A stretch of DNA of 64,000 nucleotides from Methanomassiliicoccaceae archaeon UBA472 (GCA_002497075.1 DAML01000015.1:129785-193784), one strand, 5' to 3'. Shown: positions 8,014-16,095, counted from the first letter of the stretch. Notes: generated by a model from the sequence alone, not told the origin. Translations and numbers: made by a program.

Positions 8014-9150
8014 ATGAAACTGAGCGAGGCGCGGGTCGAGAAGGGCGTGGTGGACGGGCACAAGTACGTGGCCATACGGTTGCCGCGACGAATGCGCACT
8101 TTGGCGTCCACCATATTGAACGGCGGGCTGGGAGAGACCGATTCCGTGCTGATGCTACAGGTCTCGCTGCATTACGATCATTCCGATCCGGTGGAACATA
8201 TGCGCTCCCTGCTGCCCCGGCTGAACCTTCCTTCCGATACGGTCTGTTTCATGACCGCCGCCGAGCTGGACAAGGCCTTTTGTACGAAGGGCATAGAGCA
8301 GAACGGGTCGGAAGCACTGGCGTTCGTCAGCGCCGGGATATCCAACGCCATCCGCGCCGGGGAATCGTCACGCGAGGGCAGCGTTCCTCACCGCCAGGTG
8401 GGAACGATAAACGTCATGGTGGTGACGGACGAACCGTTGGACGACTGCGCCCTGGCGAACGCGATAATGACGGTCACGGAAGCGAAGGCCGCCGCCCTGG
8501 AGGACCATCACATTCCCGGTACCGGAACGACCAGCGACGCCGTGCTGGTCATGTGCCCTTCTGACGGGGAGAAGTGCCTGTGGTCCGGAAGCTCCTCCGA
8601 TCACGGCATCGCCATGGCGGTGGCGGTGCGTTCCGCTCTGGGCGAATCGATAACCAGGTGGAAGGGGGCGAACGGGGACTCCGTTCACTTCCTGAGGCAT
8701 CTGGCGATACGCGGTATCACCTACGACGACATGTGGAACTCGGTCAAGGAGATGAACGCCCTGGACCCGGCCTGGGATGAAACGGTCATACGAAATAAGT
8801 TCGAGAAGAAGCTGGAGCTGCTGGCCAAGGACATAAACGTGAACGCCCTGCTCACGGCGGCCATACTCCTGGAGGAGAAGGGACGGTACGGGCAGCTCTA
8901 CGGACTCAACGAAGAGAAGTACCAGGAGGACCCGGTGCACCTGCTGGCCGACGAGCTTCTGGGCATCGCCCTCGCGGAATACATCGGCGGCTCCAAGTGC
9001 GTATTCGAGTACATCCGCTACGACAAGAAGAAGCCGGGTATACTTTCCAAACTGGGGCCTTTCATGGATGACATCGTTGCGTCGTTGATAGGAGCGACCA
9101 TGTCCACGATCTACTCGGAGATGCTGGAGGGAGAGGGACGACTGTCCTAG
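8014..9150 (+). CDS. cbiS: CbiS: adenosylcobinamide amidohydrolase / alpha-ribazole-phosphate phosphatase fusion
   Basis: A 378-residue two-domain protein. The N-terminal roughly 230 residues are a CbiZ domain (adenosylcobinamide amidohydrolase, used to salvage cobinamide by returning it to cobyric acid), with the conserved GTINVMVVTDEPLDDCAL and GTGTTSDAVLVMCP. The C-terminal roughly 120 residues are a CobZ domain, a PgpA-related alpha-ribazole-5'-phosphate phosphatase, ending in LLADELLGIALAEYIGG and FMDDIVASLIGATMS. The same fusion is established as bifunctional CbiS in Methanopyrus. ATG 8014 is chosen over GTG 8005 because AGGTG (8003-8007) is correctly spaced for it. It directly follows cbiB. 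Confidence 0.9.
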   Translation: MKLSEARVEKGVVDGHKYVAIRLPRRMRTLASTILNGGLGETDSVLMLQVSLHYDHSDPVEHMRSLLPRLNLPSDTVCFMTAAELDKAFCTKGIEQNGSEALAFVSAGISNAIRAGESSREGSVPHRQVGTINVMVVTDEPLDDCALANAIMTVTEAKAAALEDHHIPGTGTTSDAVLVMCPSDGEKCLWSGSSSDHGIAMAVAVRSALGESITRWKGANGDSVHFLRHLAIRGITYDDMWNSVKEMNALDPAWDETVIRNKFEKKLELLAKDINVNALLTAAILLEEKGRYGQLYGLNEEKYQEDPVHLLADELLGIALAEYIGGSKCVFEYIRYDKKKPGILSKLGPFMDDIVASLIGATMSTIYSEMLEGEGRLS

Positions 9151-9173
9151 GCGCGCTCAAGGCCGCCCTCACC

Positions 9174-9926
9174 ATGTTCACGGTCATACCGGCCAAGGTG
9201 GACGGTGAGGACGTGGACCATCTCTCGCGCAGATTCTATCTCATCGTGTTCATAGGCGCACTGTACGGACTCCTGGCCACAGGGATATTCTACCTGGGGG
9301 AGGACCTCCTGTCCACGGCCGTCCTGGCCGCCGTGGTCCTGGCCGTGTTCCACCTGCTGAACCGATTCCTGCACCTGGACGGGCTGAGCGACTTCGGGGA
9401 CGGGATGGTCTGCGGCGGTAATGCCGAACGACGCATGGCGGCCATGAAGGACTCCAAGACCGGGGCCGGCGGGGTCGGTTATGCGCTCGTGTTCACCATT
9501 CTAAGCTTCGCCGCGCTCGCTTCCCTCACTGGCAAGGCCGAGCTGCTCTTCATTCCGCTCATCGCCGAGATCATGAACAAGAACGCCATGGTGTTCTGCG
9601 CCTACGGCGGCAAAGCGCGCGAGGGGCTGGGAAACGCATTCGTTTCCAACACCAAGGGAAAACAGGCCATTTCCTCGTTCGCCCTGTCGGTCCTACTGGC
9701 CTTTGTGTTGATACTAATGGTGTGCCTTCCCACCGGTTACTGGTATGTTGGTGAGATCGCCCTGTTCACCGTTGCCGGCGCTCTCGTTAGCGCTATCGTC
9801 GGCTTGGTGATGAGCAGTGTAGCTATGAAGAACTTCGGGGCGGTGAACGGCGATGTCATGGGCGCGACGAACGAGATCTCCCGGCCGGTGGTGCTGATCG
9901 CTCTCCTATTGCTGGTGGCGCTATGA
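9174..9926 (+). CDS. cobS: Adenosylcobinamide-GDP ribazoletransferase (cobalamin synthase) CobS
   Basis: A 250-residue membrane enzyme joining adenosylcobinamide-GDP to alpha-ribazole (or its phosphate). The catalytic signature HLLNRFLHLDGLSDFGDGMVCGG is clear at about residues 62-84, and several hydrophobic helices follow. The first ATG (9174) gives a protein starting at FTVIPAKVDG. In-frame sequence just upstream reads VLGALKAALT, which looks like the missing start of the first helix, but no ATG, GTG or TTG precedes it in frame. Either a rare start is used near 9141 or the protein is about ten residues shorter than relatives. It overlaps cobY by 4 bp (ATGA). Confidence 0.92.
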   Translation: MFTVIPAKVDGEDVDHLSRRFYLIVFIGALYGLLATGIFYLGEDLLSTAVLAAVVLAVFHLLNRFLHLDGLSDFGDGMVCGGNAERRMAAMKDSKTGAGGVGYALVFTILSFAALASLTGKAELLFIPLIAEIMNKNAMVFCAYGGKAREGLGNAFVSNTKGKQAISSFALSVLLAFVLILMVCLPTGYWYVGEIALFTVAGALVSAIVGLVMSSVAMKNFGAVNGDVMGATNEISRPVVLIALLLLVAL

Positions 9927-10549
9927 GCGTGGCCGCGCTGATAACCGCCGGAGGGCGCGGGACCAGGATAAAGGAGCTGGGGGTGGAGAAGCCCATGGCG
10001 CCGTTGCACGGCCGGCCGATGGTCGACCACGTCCTGGAGCAGATGATGCTGGTCGATGAGATATCATCCGTTTACGTTTCCATAAGCGACAATGTGCCGA
10101 AGACCAGGGATCATCTGAGGAAGTTGGGGGTCAATGTTCTGGAAACGTCCGGCACGGAGTACTGCCACGACCTCATTCAGGCGGCGGAAGGGATATCTGA
10201 AGATCACATATTCATCTGCCCGGCCGACCTGCCGCTGTTGAGGGCGGAACTGGTCTCCGACGTCGTGAGAGAGTATCTGAAAAGAAAGGAGCAGTCCCTG
10301 ACCGTCGGCATCCCGTTGGAAAAGGCCTTGGAGTTCGGTGTGGACGTTACGTTCTACGAGAACGTGGACGGTCGTTCTTTAATTCCCTGCGGCGTTAGCG
10401 TGGTCGATCGGAAAAGAATGCTCACCCGGGAATACCTTCCCGGAAGCTATTTCGTCGCTGATACGCCGGACGTGGCCGTCAACGTCAATACCCCGGACGA
10501 CCTGAAGAAGGCTGAGAAGGTGCTGCACCAGCGGCTCACTTGCCCATGA
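9923..10549 (+). CDS. cobY: GTP:adenosylcobinamide-phosphate guanylyltransferase CobY
   Basis: A 208-residue nucleotidyltransferase, the archaeal non-orthologous replacement for bacterial CobU. It activates adenosylcobinamide phosphate with GTP to give adenosylcobinamide-GDP, the CobS substrate. The N-terminal nucleotide loop is ALITAGGRGTRI and KPMAPLHGRPMVDHV. FICPADLPLL is the metal-binding segment, and DVAVNVNTPDDLKKAE closes the fold. It is the last gene of the plus-strand run, and its 3' end overlaps the convergent cobT by 14 bp. Confidence 0.93.
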   Translation: MSVAALITAGGRGTRIKELGVEKPMAPLHGRPMVDHVLEQMMLVDEISSVYVSISDNVPKTRDHLRKLGVNVLETSGTEYCHDLIQAAEGISEDHIFICPADLPLLRAELVSDVVREYLKRKEQSLTVGIPLEKALEFGVDVTFYENVDGRSLIPCGVSVVDRKRMLTREYLPGSYFVADTPDVAVNVNTPDDLKKAEKVLHQRLTCP

Positions 10550-11639
10550 TCCTCATCAGCTGGACGTAGTTCTCTTCCACCTTGGCCAGCATCTGCCCCT
10601 TGCCGATCTTTCCCTGAGTGGCCAGGAAGGCCGCCACGGATATTCCGCCGGCGCCAACGCCCTCTTTGACCAGCCCCTTCTCGTAGACGTTCAATCCGTC
10701 GTACTGGGAGGAGCCGAAATCCAGGTCCGCGGCTAGGATGGGAACTTTGCCGATCTGCTTCATTATAGACCGTACGTCCGAGGAGCGGTCGTTCACGATC
10801 CACTTGGTGGTGCCTAGGGCTATGTTCGAAAGAACTTTTGGCGCCAGGCCTTTCACTATGGCCATGACGGCGGCCATCTGCGTACCCCCTGCCATGATGA
10901 CCGGTATGCTCTCCGCCGCTCCGGCTACGACGCCCGCGGCGGCGGGCATCATCGGGTCGCCGACGGCCGCGACCGCCTTCAACGGATCGGCCTTCATCTC
11001 CTCCTTGCTGAACGGGGAGTTGGAGATGCCCTCCAGAACTATTTTTTCCTTAAGCGAATGAGGGTTATCGATCATGGAGCTGGAAACCTTGCCCTGGCCG
11101 TCGTATCCCATTGCCAGAAGCACGGCCAGAGCGGTGGTCGTCCCGCCGGCGATGCTCTCCCCTATGACCAGGTACTCGCTGTTCTTGGCCATCTCCCTAC
11201 CTAGAAGCACACCGTTCTCGTACACCCGGCGGGGGTCCTTGAGCGCCCTTCCGGTGCGGATGTCCTCGCCTGGGACGCCCTCCAGCTCGAAGTAGGGAGT
11301 GTGCGGTCTAACGTTAACGCCTCCGTTTATGGCGAAGGTGGGCATGGACACCAATTGCAGGGCGCTCATGGTGATGATGCCGGGGGTCGGTACGCCGGTC
11401 GGGGTAACCGGAACCCCGTCGATGCACTTGCATCGTCCGTAGTGAAGCAGTTCTACGTCAGCCGCGGGTGTGAAGTCGGTGATCTCCGGCACCGCCCCGG
11501 CGGCGGACACGCCCGGGATCTTCGCAGTTTCCGTGTTCCCGATGACCACGGCGTAGGTCGGGCGCTTGCCCCAGACCTTTTCAACGAACTTCCTTCCCGC
11601 CTGCTCCTCGAACGCGTAAATGATGTCCGCCTTGTGCAT
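10536..11639 (-). CDS. cobT: Archaeal CobT-type nicotinate-nucleotide:base phosphoribosyltransferase
   Basis: A 367-residue member of the archaeal CobT family that makes alpha-ribazole phosphate from a lower-ligand base and nicotinate mononucleotide. Recognisable regions are AINGGVNVRPHTPYFELEG, ESIAGGTTTALAVLLAMGYDG and MAGGTQMAAVMAI. It is longer and distinct from bacterial CobT at the N-terminus. It is transcribed towards cobY, with its own promoter. A TATA-like GTTAAATATC (minus strand, about 11708-11717) is followed by a 17-bp operator centred 42 bp before the start. Confidence 0.9.
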   Translation of the reverse strand: MHKADIIYAFEEQAGRKFVEKVWGKRPTYAVVIGNTETAKIPGVSAAGAVPEITDFTPAADVELLHYGRCKCIDGVPVTPTGVPTPGIITMSALQLVSMPTFAINGGVNVRPHTPYFELEGVPGEDIRTGRALKDPRRVYENGVLLGREMAKNSEYLVIGESIAGGTTTALAVLLAMGYDGQGKVSSSMIDNPHSLKEKIVLEGISNSPFSKEEMKADPLKAVAAVGDPMMPAAAGVVAGAAESIPVIMAGGTQMAAVMAIVKGLAPKVLSNIALGTTKWIVNDRSSDVRSIMKQIGKVPILAADLDFGSSQYDGLNVYEKGLVKEGVGAGGISVAAFLATQGKIGKGQMLAKVEENYVQLMRIMGK

Positions 11640-11672
11640 GATGAGGACCTCTGGATTCGATGCAACTATTCA

Positions 11673-11689
11673 TTGGTTGTATCATCCAA
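11673..11689 (-). promoter_or_regulatory. Cobalamin-type operator upstream of cobT
   Basis: On the cobT coding strand this reads TTGGATGATACAACCAA, an inverted repeat with one mismatch. It is nearly identical to the two operators at btuF. It is just downstream of the cobT TATA-like box and about 34 bp before the ATG, where a repressor would block initiation. Confidence 0.7.
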
Positions 11690-11745
11690 CTCAACGCGAA
11701 GATGATATTTAACTTATTGCCGAAAGCAGAAAAATCATGAAGGGT

Positions 11746-12795
11746 TCAATCCTCGAGGATGATGTCCAGGAGCGTTCCGAGCGGAGCGTTCTCCCCGCCG
11801 TTCTCGTGGAACCCGTTCGTACCTTTTCCTTTCCACTGACCCCCGCAGACGGCGTAAGGGACCTTCATGCACATGTGCTCCCCGGTGAGCGATGACGCGC
11901 CGTGATCGATCAGCAGAGCCACCCGGCATTCCCGGAAGCGCTTCTCGTAACGTAGAAGCTCCCTGTCTATCTCCTCGATCAGCTTCAGCTTGTTCTTGGG
12001 ATTGCACTTGTGGCTGATGTCGTCCGTCTCCTCGATGTGCAGGAAGGCGTCGTTCCTGTCCAGGACCTGCGCGGCAACTTTGATCCCTTCCTTGAAACCG
12101 GGGACGCGCATCGTTTCCATGCCCAGGAACTTGCCCACGCCCAGGGCGGAAGGGCTCTTGGATATGACCGTTAGATCGGGAACCTTGGATATCTGCCGGC
12201 GGACGTCTACGGCCACTTTGCCAAGACCTCCGCCCCAGGGCAGGAGGGCTATTCCGCCGGTGCTCTCGCGAACGCCCTTGGCGAAATTCAGGAAGGGGCC
12301 GAGGTCCTCGGAGCTGATGCGGGCCGGACCGGGCGGCTTCGGCAGGTCGAGTATCTCATCGCCCTTTATCGTCAGGACGCCTTTTCCGCCGTGGTACGCT
12401 AGGATCTTGGGGTCCATGTCCGAGAGCTTGGAGCGGTTCTTGATTATGGCCCGCTGCAGGAACATCTCCTCGTCGCAGGTGATGTTGTAGTACCATTCCA
12501 CGTGGTGGTCGTGGACCTTGGCCGGGGTCATGCGGTAGGCGACACGGCCTTCGCCGATAGGCAGTTCCAGGCCGTACGCCTCGATGACTCCCCGCGGAAT
12601 GTCATAAGGCTTGCCAGTGAGGAGCTCTAAAAGGAACGTGTGGGTGTAGTCCTTCCCGTCGGTGGTGCCGACCTTCCCGTCGCGTGCCACGCTGTCCATG
12701 AAATCCTTGCGGGCCGCCTCCAGGGGGGTGCGGTTGTTGAATATCGAGATGCGCTCGTCGGCCGCGCCGTCCAGCAGGATGATTAGGTTCCTCAT
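11746..12795 (-). CDS. Phosphoglycerate-mutase-like (ApgM family) protein in the cobalamin regulon
   Basis: A 349-residue member of the alkaline-phosphatase/ApgM superfamily, shorter than the usual roughly 400. Visible are LILLDGAADE and NRTPLEAA at the N-terminus, IEETDDISHKC (the TDxxxH metal motif) and IDHGASSLTGEHMCMKVP (the DH...H...VP motif). Thus the metal ligands look intact. At the nucleophile position, where ApgM has P-G-S-D-x-A-H, this protein has D-G-K-D-Y-T-H, so the phosphorylated Ser/Thr seems replaced by Lys. A glycolytic mutase role is therefore doubtful. Its promoter carries the operator shared with btuF and cobT, so a corrinoid-related phosphate reaction is possible. CbiS already supplies ribazole phosphatase. 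Confidence 0.7.
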   Translation of the reverse strand: MRNLIILLDGAADERISIFNNRTPLEAARKDFMDSVARDGKVGTTDGKDYTHTFLLELLTGKPYDIPRGVIEAYGLELPIGEGRVAYRMTPAKVHDHHVEWYYNITCDEEMFLQRAIIKNRSKLSDMDPKILAYHGGKGVLTIKGDEILDLPKPPGPARISSEDLGPFLNFAKGVRESTGGIALLPWGGGLGKVAVDVRRQISKVPDLTVISKSPSALGVGKFLGMETMRVPGFKEGIKVAAQVLDRNDAFLHIEETDDISHKCNPKNKLKLIEEIDRELLRYEKRFRECRVALLIDHGASSLTGEHMCMKVPYAVCGGQWKGKGTNGFHENGGENAPLGTLLDIILED

Positions 12796-12841
12796 TTAAC
12801 AGGCCTGACGCTTCCGAATGGCCTTGGCCATATAATATCTG

Positions 12842-12858
12842 TTGGTCGTATCGTCCAA
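12842..12858 (-). promoter_or_regulatory. Cobalamin-type operator upstream of the ApgM-like gene
   Basis: On the coding strand this reads TTGGACGATACGACCAA, a 17-bp inverted repeat with one mismatch. It matches the btuF and cobT sites in core, spacing and position (about 47 bp before the ATG). The upstream TATA-like GGAATAAATTG (minus strand, 12869-12879) is shared, in the opposite direction, with the divergent DNA glycosylase gene (CAATTTATTCC). Confidence 0.65.
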
Positions 12859-12900
12859 CTGCGGGCATCAATTTATTCCTCAGGTCCCATTTGCTCAGGC

Positions 12901-13410
12901 ATGGCAGGCTCAGATGACCATGGGCCGTACGAACAACGAGTCGGATTGCCTCCGATCGTCGGCGAAGCTCCCAGGGTCCTCGTCCTGGGAACGATCCCGA
13001 GCGTCCAGTCGGCTTTGAGGAGGGAGTATTATGGAAACCCAAGGAACCAGTTCTGGAGGTTGGTCTATGGCATTTATGGCGATGATCCGTCCGATATCTA
13101 CAATGGGCGAACAAGTTTCCTCATGGCCAAGCGAATCGCAGTCTGGGACGTGTTCAAGGGATGCAACATAATCGGCAGCAAGGACTCGACCATCAAGGAC
13201 GGGATCTATAATGACGTCCAGGGGTTCCTGGACGCTCACGACAGCATTGCGCACGTCTTCTTGAACGGCGGGAAGGCCCAGGCGCATTATCAAAAAATGG
13301 GTGTTGTCAAGAACGGGCGTTCATTTCCGGCAACGAAATTACCATCCTCTTCGCCGCTGCATACCATCCCATTTGAGAGGAAGCTCAGGGAGTGGTCCGC
13401 GCTGAGGTAG
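12901..13410 (+). CDS. DNA-deoxyinosine glycosylase (UDG family 6)
   Basis: A 169-residue uracil-DNA-glycosylase-superfamily protein, matching the family 6 hypoxanthine-DNA glycosylases that remove deaminated adenine. Motif 1 is LVLGTIPSVQS, followed by REYYGNPRNQFWRLVYGI. VWDVFKGCNIIGSKDSTIKDG is the characteristic central segment, and LPSSSPLHT near the C-terminus is the DNA-intercalating motif 2. The start at ATG 12901 lies about 25 bp after TTTATTCC, so the mRNA is probably leaderless. It is divergent from the ApgM-like gene and convergent with hypF. Confidence 0.88.
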   Translation: MAGSDDHGPYEQRVGLPPIVGEAPRVLVLGTIPSVQSALRREYYGNPRNQFWRLVYGIYGDDPSDIYNGRTSFLMAKRIAVWDVFKGCNIIGSKDSTIKDGIYNDVQGFLDAHDSIAHVFLNGGKAQAHYQKMGVVKNGRSFPATKLPSSSPLHTIPFERKLREWSALR

Positions 13411-13434
13411 GCCGTTGAAGGGTCAAACCTAAAA

Positions 13435-15630
13435 TCATAGCCGTGAAAGCGCCACCGCGCACTGCCCGGTGGATATGCACCCGTCCCCGTTCGGCGTGAG
13501 GTCGTGACAGACGAACTTCAGTCCGCGGGCCTCCACAAGTTCCTTGGCCCAGGCCGATATGGCCCGGTTGTAGCTGACGCCGCCGCTGAGGCCGACGTGC
13601 CCGATCCCCTCGTCCTCGGCCTTTTCTGACGCTATATCCACCAGCCCGCGGACCATGGCGTAGGTCATGCTTCCCGCCCGGTCGGCCTTTCCGCCGCGGA
13701 CGTCCATCATGTGCCGGAACATGGCCGGGGTGTCGATGATGTTCCCGTGACGAACGGTAGGAACCAGGTCCAATTGACGAGCCTCGTTGAGCCACTTCTC
13801 CAGCTTCATGGCCGGCTCGCCATCATAGCTTCGATACTGGCAGATGTCAAGGTAACAGGAAATTCCGTCCAATACTCTGCCGAAGGACGTGCTCAGGCCG
13901 GAACGGGGCATCATCTTGCGGAACAGCTCCCGTTCGTTCTCGTTGAAGTAATCCAGTCCGCCGCCGGTCATCTCCGCCAGGGCGAAGGCGATCCGGCGGA
14001 CGTCGTAAACGGCCTTCTCCCCGCCCAGCAGCGGCACCTCCTTCAGATGCCCTACCCGGCGGTACTCCTTCAGGTTGGAAAGCAGCACCTCTCCGCCCCA
14101 GGCCACGCCATCGTCCCCGTAGCCGGTGCCGTCGATGGTGATCGCCACCATCTCTTCCAGTTTCGACTCGACCAGCAATGCGGCGGCGTGCGCGTGATGG
14201 TGCTGCACCTCCACCGGTTCGATGCCGCTCTCCTCCGCCCACCGTTTTGCCAGCCGCCTGGTGGAATGACCGGGATGCATGTCCATTCCTATGGCGTCCA
14301 GCCGGTCCGCGCCGAGGAGCCGCCTCAGATACTTCAGGCTCTCCTCCAGGAACTCCAGGACCCCGGGGGACGTAGCGTCGCCGATGTACTGCGTGGCGTA
14401 GAGGCGTCTTTCGAACGACAGCGCCCCGGCCAATCCCTCCTGGGCCCCGACGCCTACCGCCACCCCGTCCAGAGGGAGGTCGATGTGCGAGGGTATATGC
14501 CCTCTCGATCTGCGAATGTAGTAGGTCTTGTCCAGGAAAGAACGGACGACAGAATCGTCACAGCGGTTGACTATATCCCGGTCGTGCATGAGGTACATGT
14601 CCGCTCCCAGGGTTAGAGCGTCCGATTCCCGCAGCACCATCGGTTCGCCCGGTACGTTCGCCGACGTCATGACCAGGGCGTCCTCCTTCAGGTGATGGAA
14701 CAGCAGGTGCTGCATCGACGTATATGGAAGGAAAACGCCGATGGTGTCCAGGCCGGGCGCCACCAGTTCCGTTATTTCGTTTTCCATCTTCGGCACCAGC
14801 ACTATCGGCCGGTGGCTGGAGGTGAGCAGCTCGATGTCGTGAGCGGAAGGTCTTCCGTAACGCTCCAATGCCCTGAGGTCACGGACCATTATGGCGAACG
14901 GTTTTTCTTTTCGGCGGTACCACTCGCGCATGTGCGCGAGCTGGTCCAGGGTGCAGCACAGGTGCATCCCGCCCCAGCTCTTGGCCACGCCGATCCGGCC
15001 CTCGTGCAAGCGGGACGCGAACTTGGCTATCGGCCGCTCGTCGTCACGCTTACCGTGGCGGTCCAAGAGATAATAGCGGGGGCCGCATACCGGGCAGGTC
15101 ACCGTCTGGTGATGGAAGCGCCTATCGTCCGGATCGCCGTACTCCTTCTGGCACTCCGGGCACAGCGGGAACGGGCGCATGGACGTCTTCTCACGGTCGT
15201 ACGGCAGGTCCTCGATGACCGTGAATCGCGCGCCGCAGTCCGTGCAATTGGTGAAGGGGTAAAGATAACGTCTGTCGGAAGGATCGAACATCTCCTTCAG
15301 GCAGGAGTCGCAGACGGCCGTGTCGTTAGGTATCCCGACGCCCCTGGTCCCCTGCTGGCTCGGGACGATCCTGAATCCCATGGCCTTCAGTTCAGCGTCG
15401 GATATGCCCGGGGAGATGACCACCTCGTCCAGACGGGCCAGGGGCGGCAGCGTCTTTTTCAGTCGGCGAACGAACTCCTCAGCGTCCCCGTCCACTTCGA
15501 TAACAACGTTGGAACCGTTGTTCTGCACGTATCCGTGAAGGTCCATGGACCTCGCCAGGCGGTGAACGGTCGGCCGGAAACCGACCCCCTGGACCACACC
15601 CCGCACGGTTATGCGCATGCCCCTTTCCAT
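13435..15630 (-). CDS. hypF: Carbamoyltransferase HypF ([NiFe]-hydrogenase maturation)
   Basis: A 731-residue enzyme that converts carbamoyl phosphate to the thiocarboxamide precursor of the CN ligands of the NiFe site. Domains in order: acylphosphatase (RITVRGVVQGVGFRPTVHRL), two zinc fingers (CDSCLKEM...CTDCGARF and CPECQKEY...CPVCGPRY), a YrdC-like domain (KSWGGMHLCC, VMTSANVPGEP) and the Kae1-like C-terminal domain (VQHHHAHAAALL, GLSGGVSYNRA). No truncation is evident. ATG 15618 is an alternative start four codons in. No other hyp genes are nearby. It is divergent from gcvH. Confidence 0.95.
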   Translation of the reverse strand: MERGMRITVRGVVQGVGFRPTVHRLARSMDLHGYVQNNGSNVVIEVDGDAEEFVRRLKKTLPPLARLDEVVISPGISDAELKAMGFRIVPSQQGTRGVGIPNDTAVCDSCLKEMFDPSDRRYLYPFTNCTDCGARFTVIEDLPYDREKTSMRPFPLCPECQKEYGDPDDRRFHHQTVTCPVCGPRYYLLDRHGKRDDERPIAKFASRLHEGRIGVAKSWGGMHLCCTLDQLAHMREWYRRKEKPFAIMVRDLRALERYGRPSAHDIELLTSSHRPIVLVPKMENEITELVAPGLDTIGVFLPYTSMQHLLFHHLKEDALVMTSANVPGEPMVLRESDALTLGADMYLMHDRDIVNRCDDSVVRSFLDKTYYIRRSRGHIPSHIDLPLDGVAVGVGAQEGLAGALSFERRLYATQYIGDATSPGVLEFLEESLKYLRRLLGADRLDAIGMDMHPGHSTRRLAKRWAEESGIEPVEVQHHHAHAAALLVESKLEEMVAITIDGTGYGDDGVAWGGEVLLSNLKEYRRVGHLKEVPLLGGEKAVYDVRRIAFALAEMTGGGLDYFNENERELFRKMMPRSGLSTSFGRVLDGISCYLDICQYRSYDGEPAMKLEKWLNEARQLDLVPTVRHGNIIDTPAMFRHMMDVRGGKADRAGSMTYAMVRGLVDIASEKAEDEGIGHVGLSGGVSYNRAISAWAKELVEARGLKFVCHDLTPNGDGCISTGQCAVALSRL

Positions 15631-15638
15631 CCAGCCCC

Positions 15639-15685
15639 GGATATTTATTCCTTGTCAGTGCCTATCGCAAGAGGAATAAATATCC
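15639..15685. promoter_or_regulatory. Divergent hypF/gcvH promoter with a perfect 13-bp inverted repeat
   Basis: GGATATTTATTCC (15639-15651) and its exact reverse complement GGAATAAATATCC (15673-15685) face each other across 21 bp. Each gene sees the distal arm as an ATATTTATT TATA-like box, about 45 bp (hypF) or 60 bp (gcvH) before its start. The arrangement is either two mirrored TATA/BRE elements or a two-site operator for joint control. Confidence 0.65.
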
Positions 15686-15710
15686 GTAAACCGTTCTTAA
15701 GGGGGATATC

Positions 15711-16094
15711 ATGAGCGAGGTACCAGAGGGACTCCACTATACCAAGGACCACGAATGGGCTCAGGTAGACGGCGACGTAGCCACCGTGGGCATCACCGAC
15801 CACGCCCAGGGCGAGCTCACTGAGTTCGTCTACGTCCAGCTGCCGAAGAAAGGGACGAAGCTCAATAAGGGCGACGTGCTGGCGGTGGTGGAGAGCGTCA
15901 AGAACACCGCCGACGTTTACGCGGCGGTCTCCGGCGAGGTCATCGACGTCAACGGACCGTTGGACGACGATCCGTCCCAGATCAACAAGTCCCCCTACGG
16001 GAGGGGATGGATCGCCAGGATAAAGATGTCCGATAACGGCGAACTGTCCAAGCTCATGGACGCTTCCGCCTACAGGAAGCACATCGGCGAGTGA
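15711..16094 (+). CDS. gcvH: Glycine cleavage system H protein (lipoyl carrier)
   Basis: A 127-residue H protein. The lipoyl-lysine is in VVESVKNTADVYAAVSGEV (about residue 66), and the N-terminal LHYTKDHEWAQVDGDVATVGIT is typical. In the full system it shuttles the aminomethyl group between P and T proteins. No gcvP, gcvT or lipoate ligase gene is near, so it may serve a system encoded elsewhere or act in another lipoate-dependent process. The ribosome site AGGGGG precedes ATG 15711. The stop is 2 bp from the convergent small gene downstream. Confidence 0.93.
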   Translation: MSEVPEGLHYTKDHEWAQVDGDVATVGITDHAQGELTEFVYVQLPKKGTKLNKGDVLAVVESVKNTADVYAAVSGEVIDVNGPLDDDPSQINKSPYGRGWIARIKMSDNGELSKLMDASAYRKHIGE

Positions 16095-16095
16095 C

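Noticed and set aside
11746..12795. Assigning the ApgM-like gene as the alpha-ribazole phosphatase of the pathway.
   Set aside because: CbiS (8014-9150) has a CobZ phosphatase domain, so that step is already covered. Regulon membership alone does not define the substrate.
13711..14616. Long plus-strand open frame opposite hypF.
   Set aside because: It is a codon-bias shadow of hypF. The antisense frame has no family resemblance and the minus-strand gene is unambiguous. The same applies to long antisense frames over hisF, lysC, aroA, carB and pstS.
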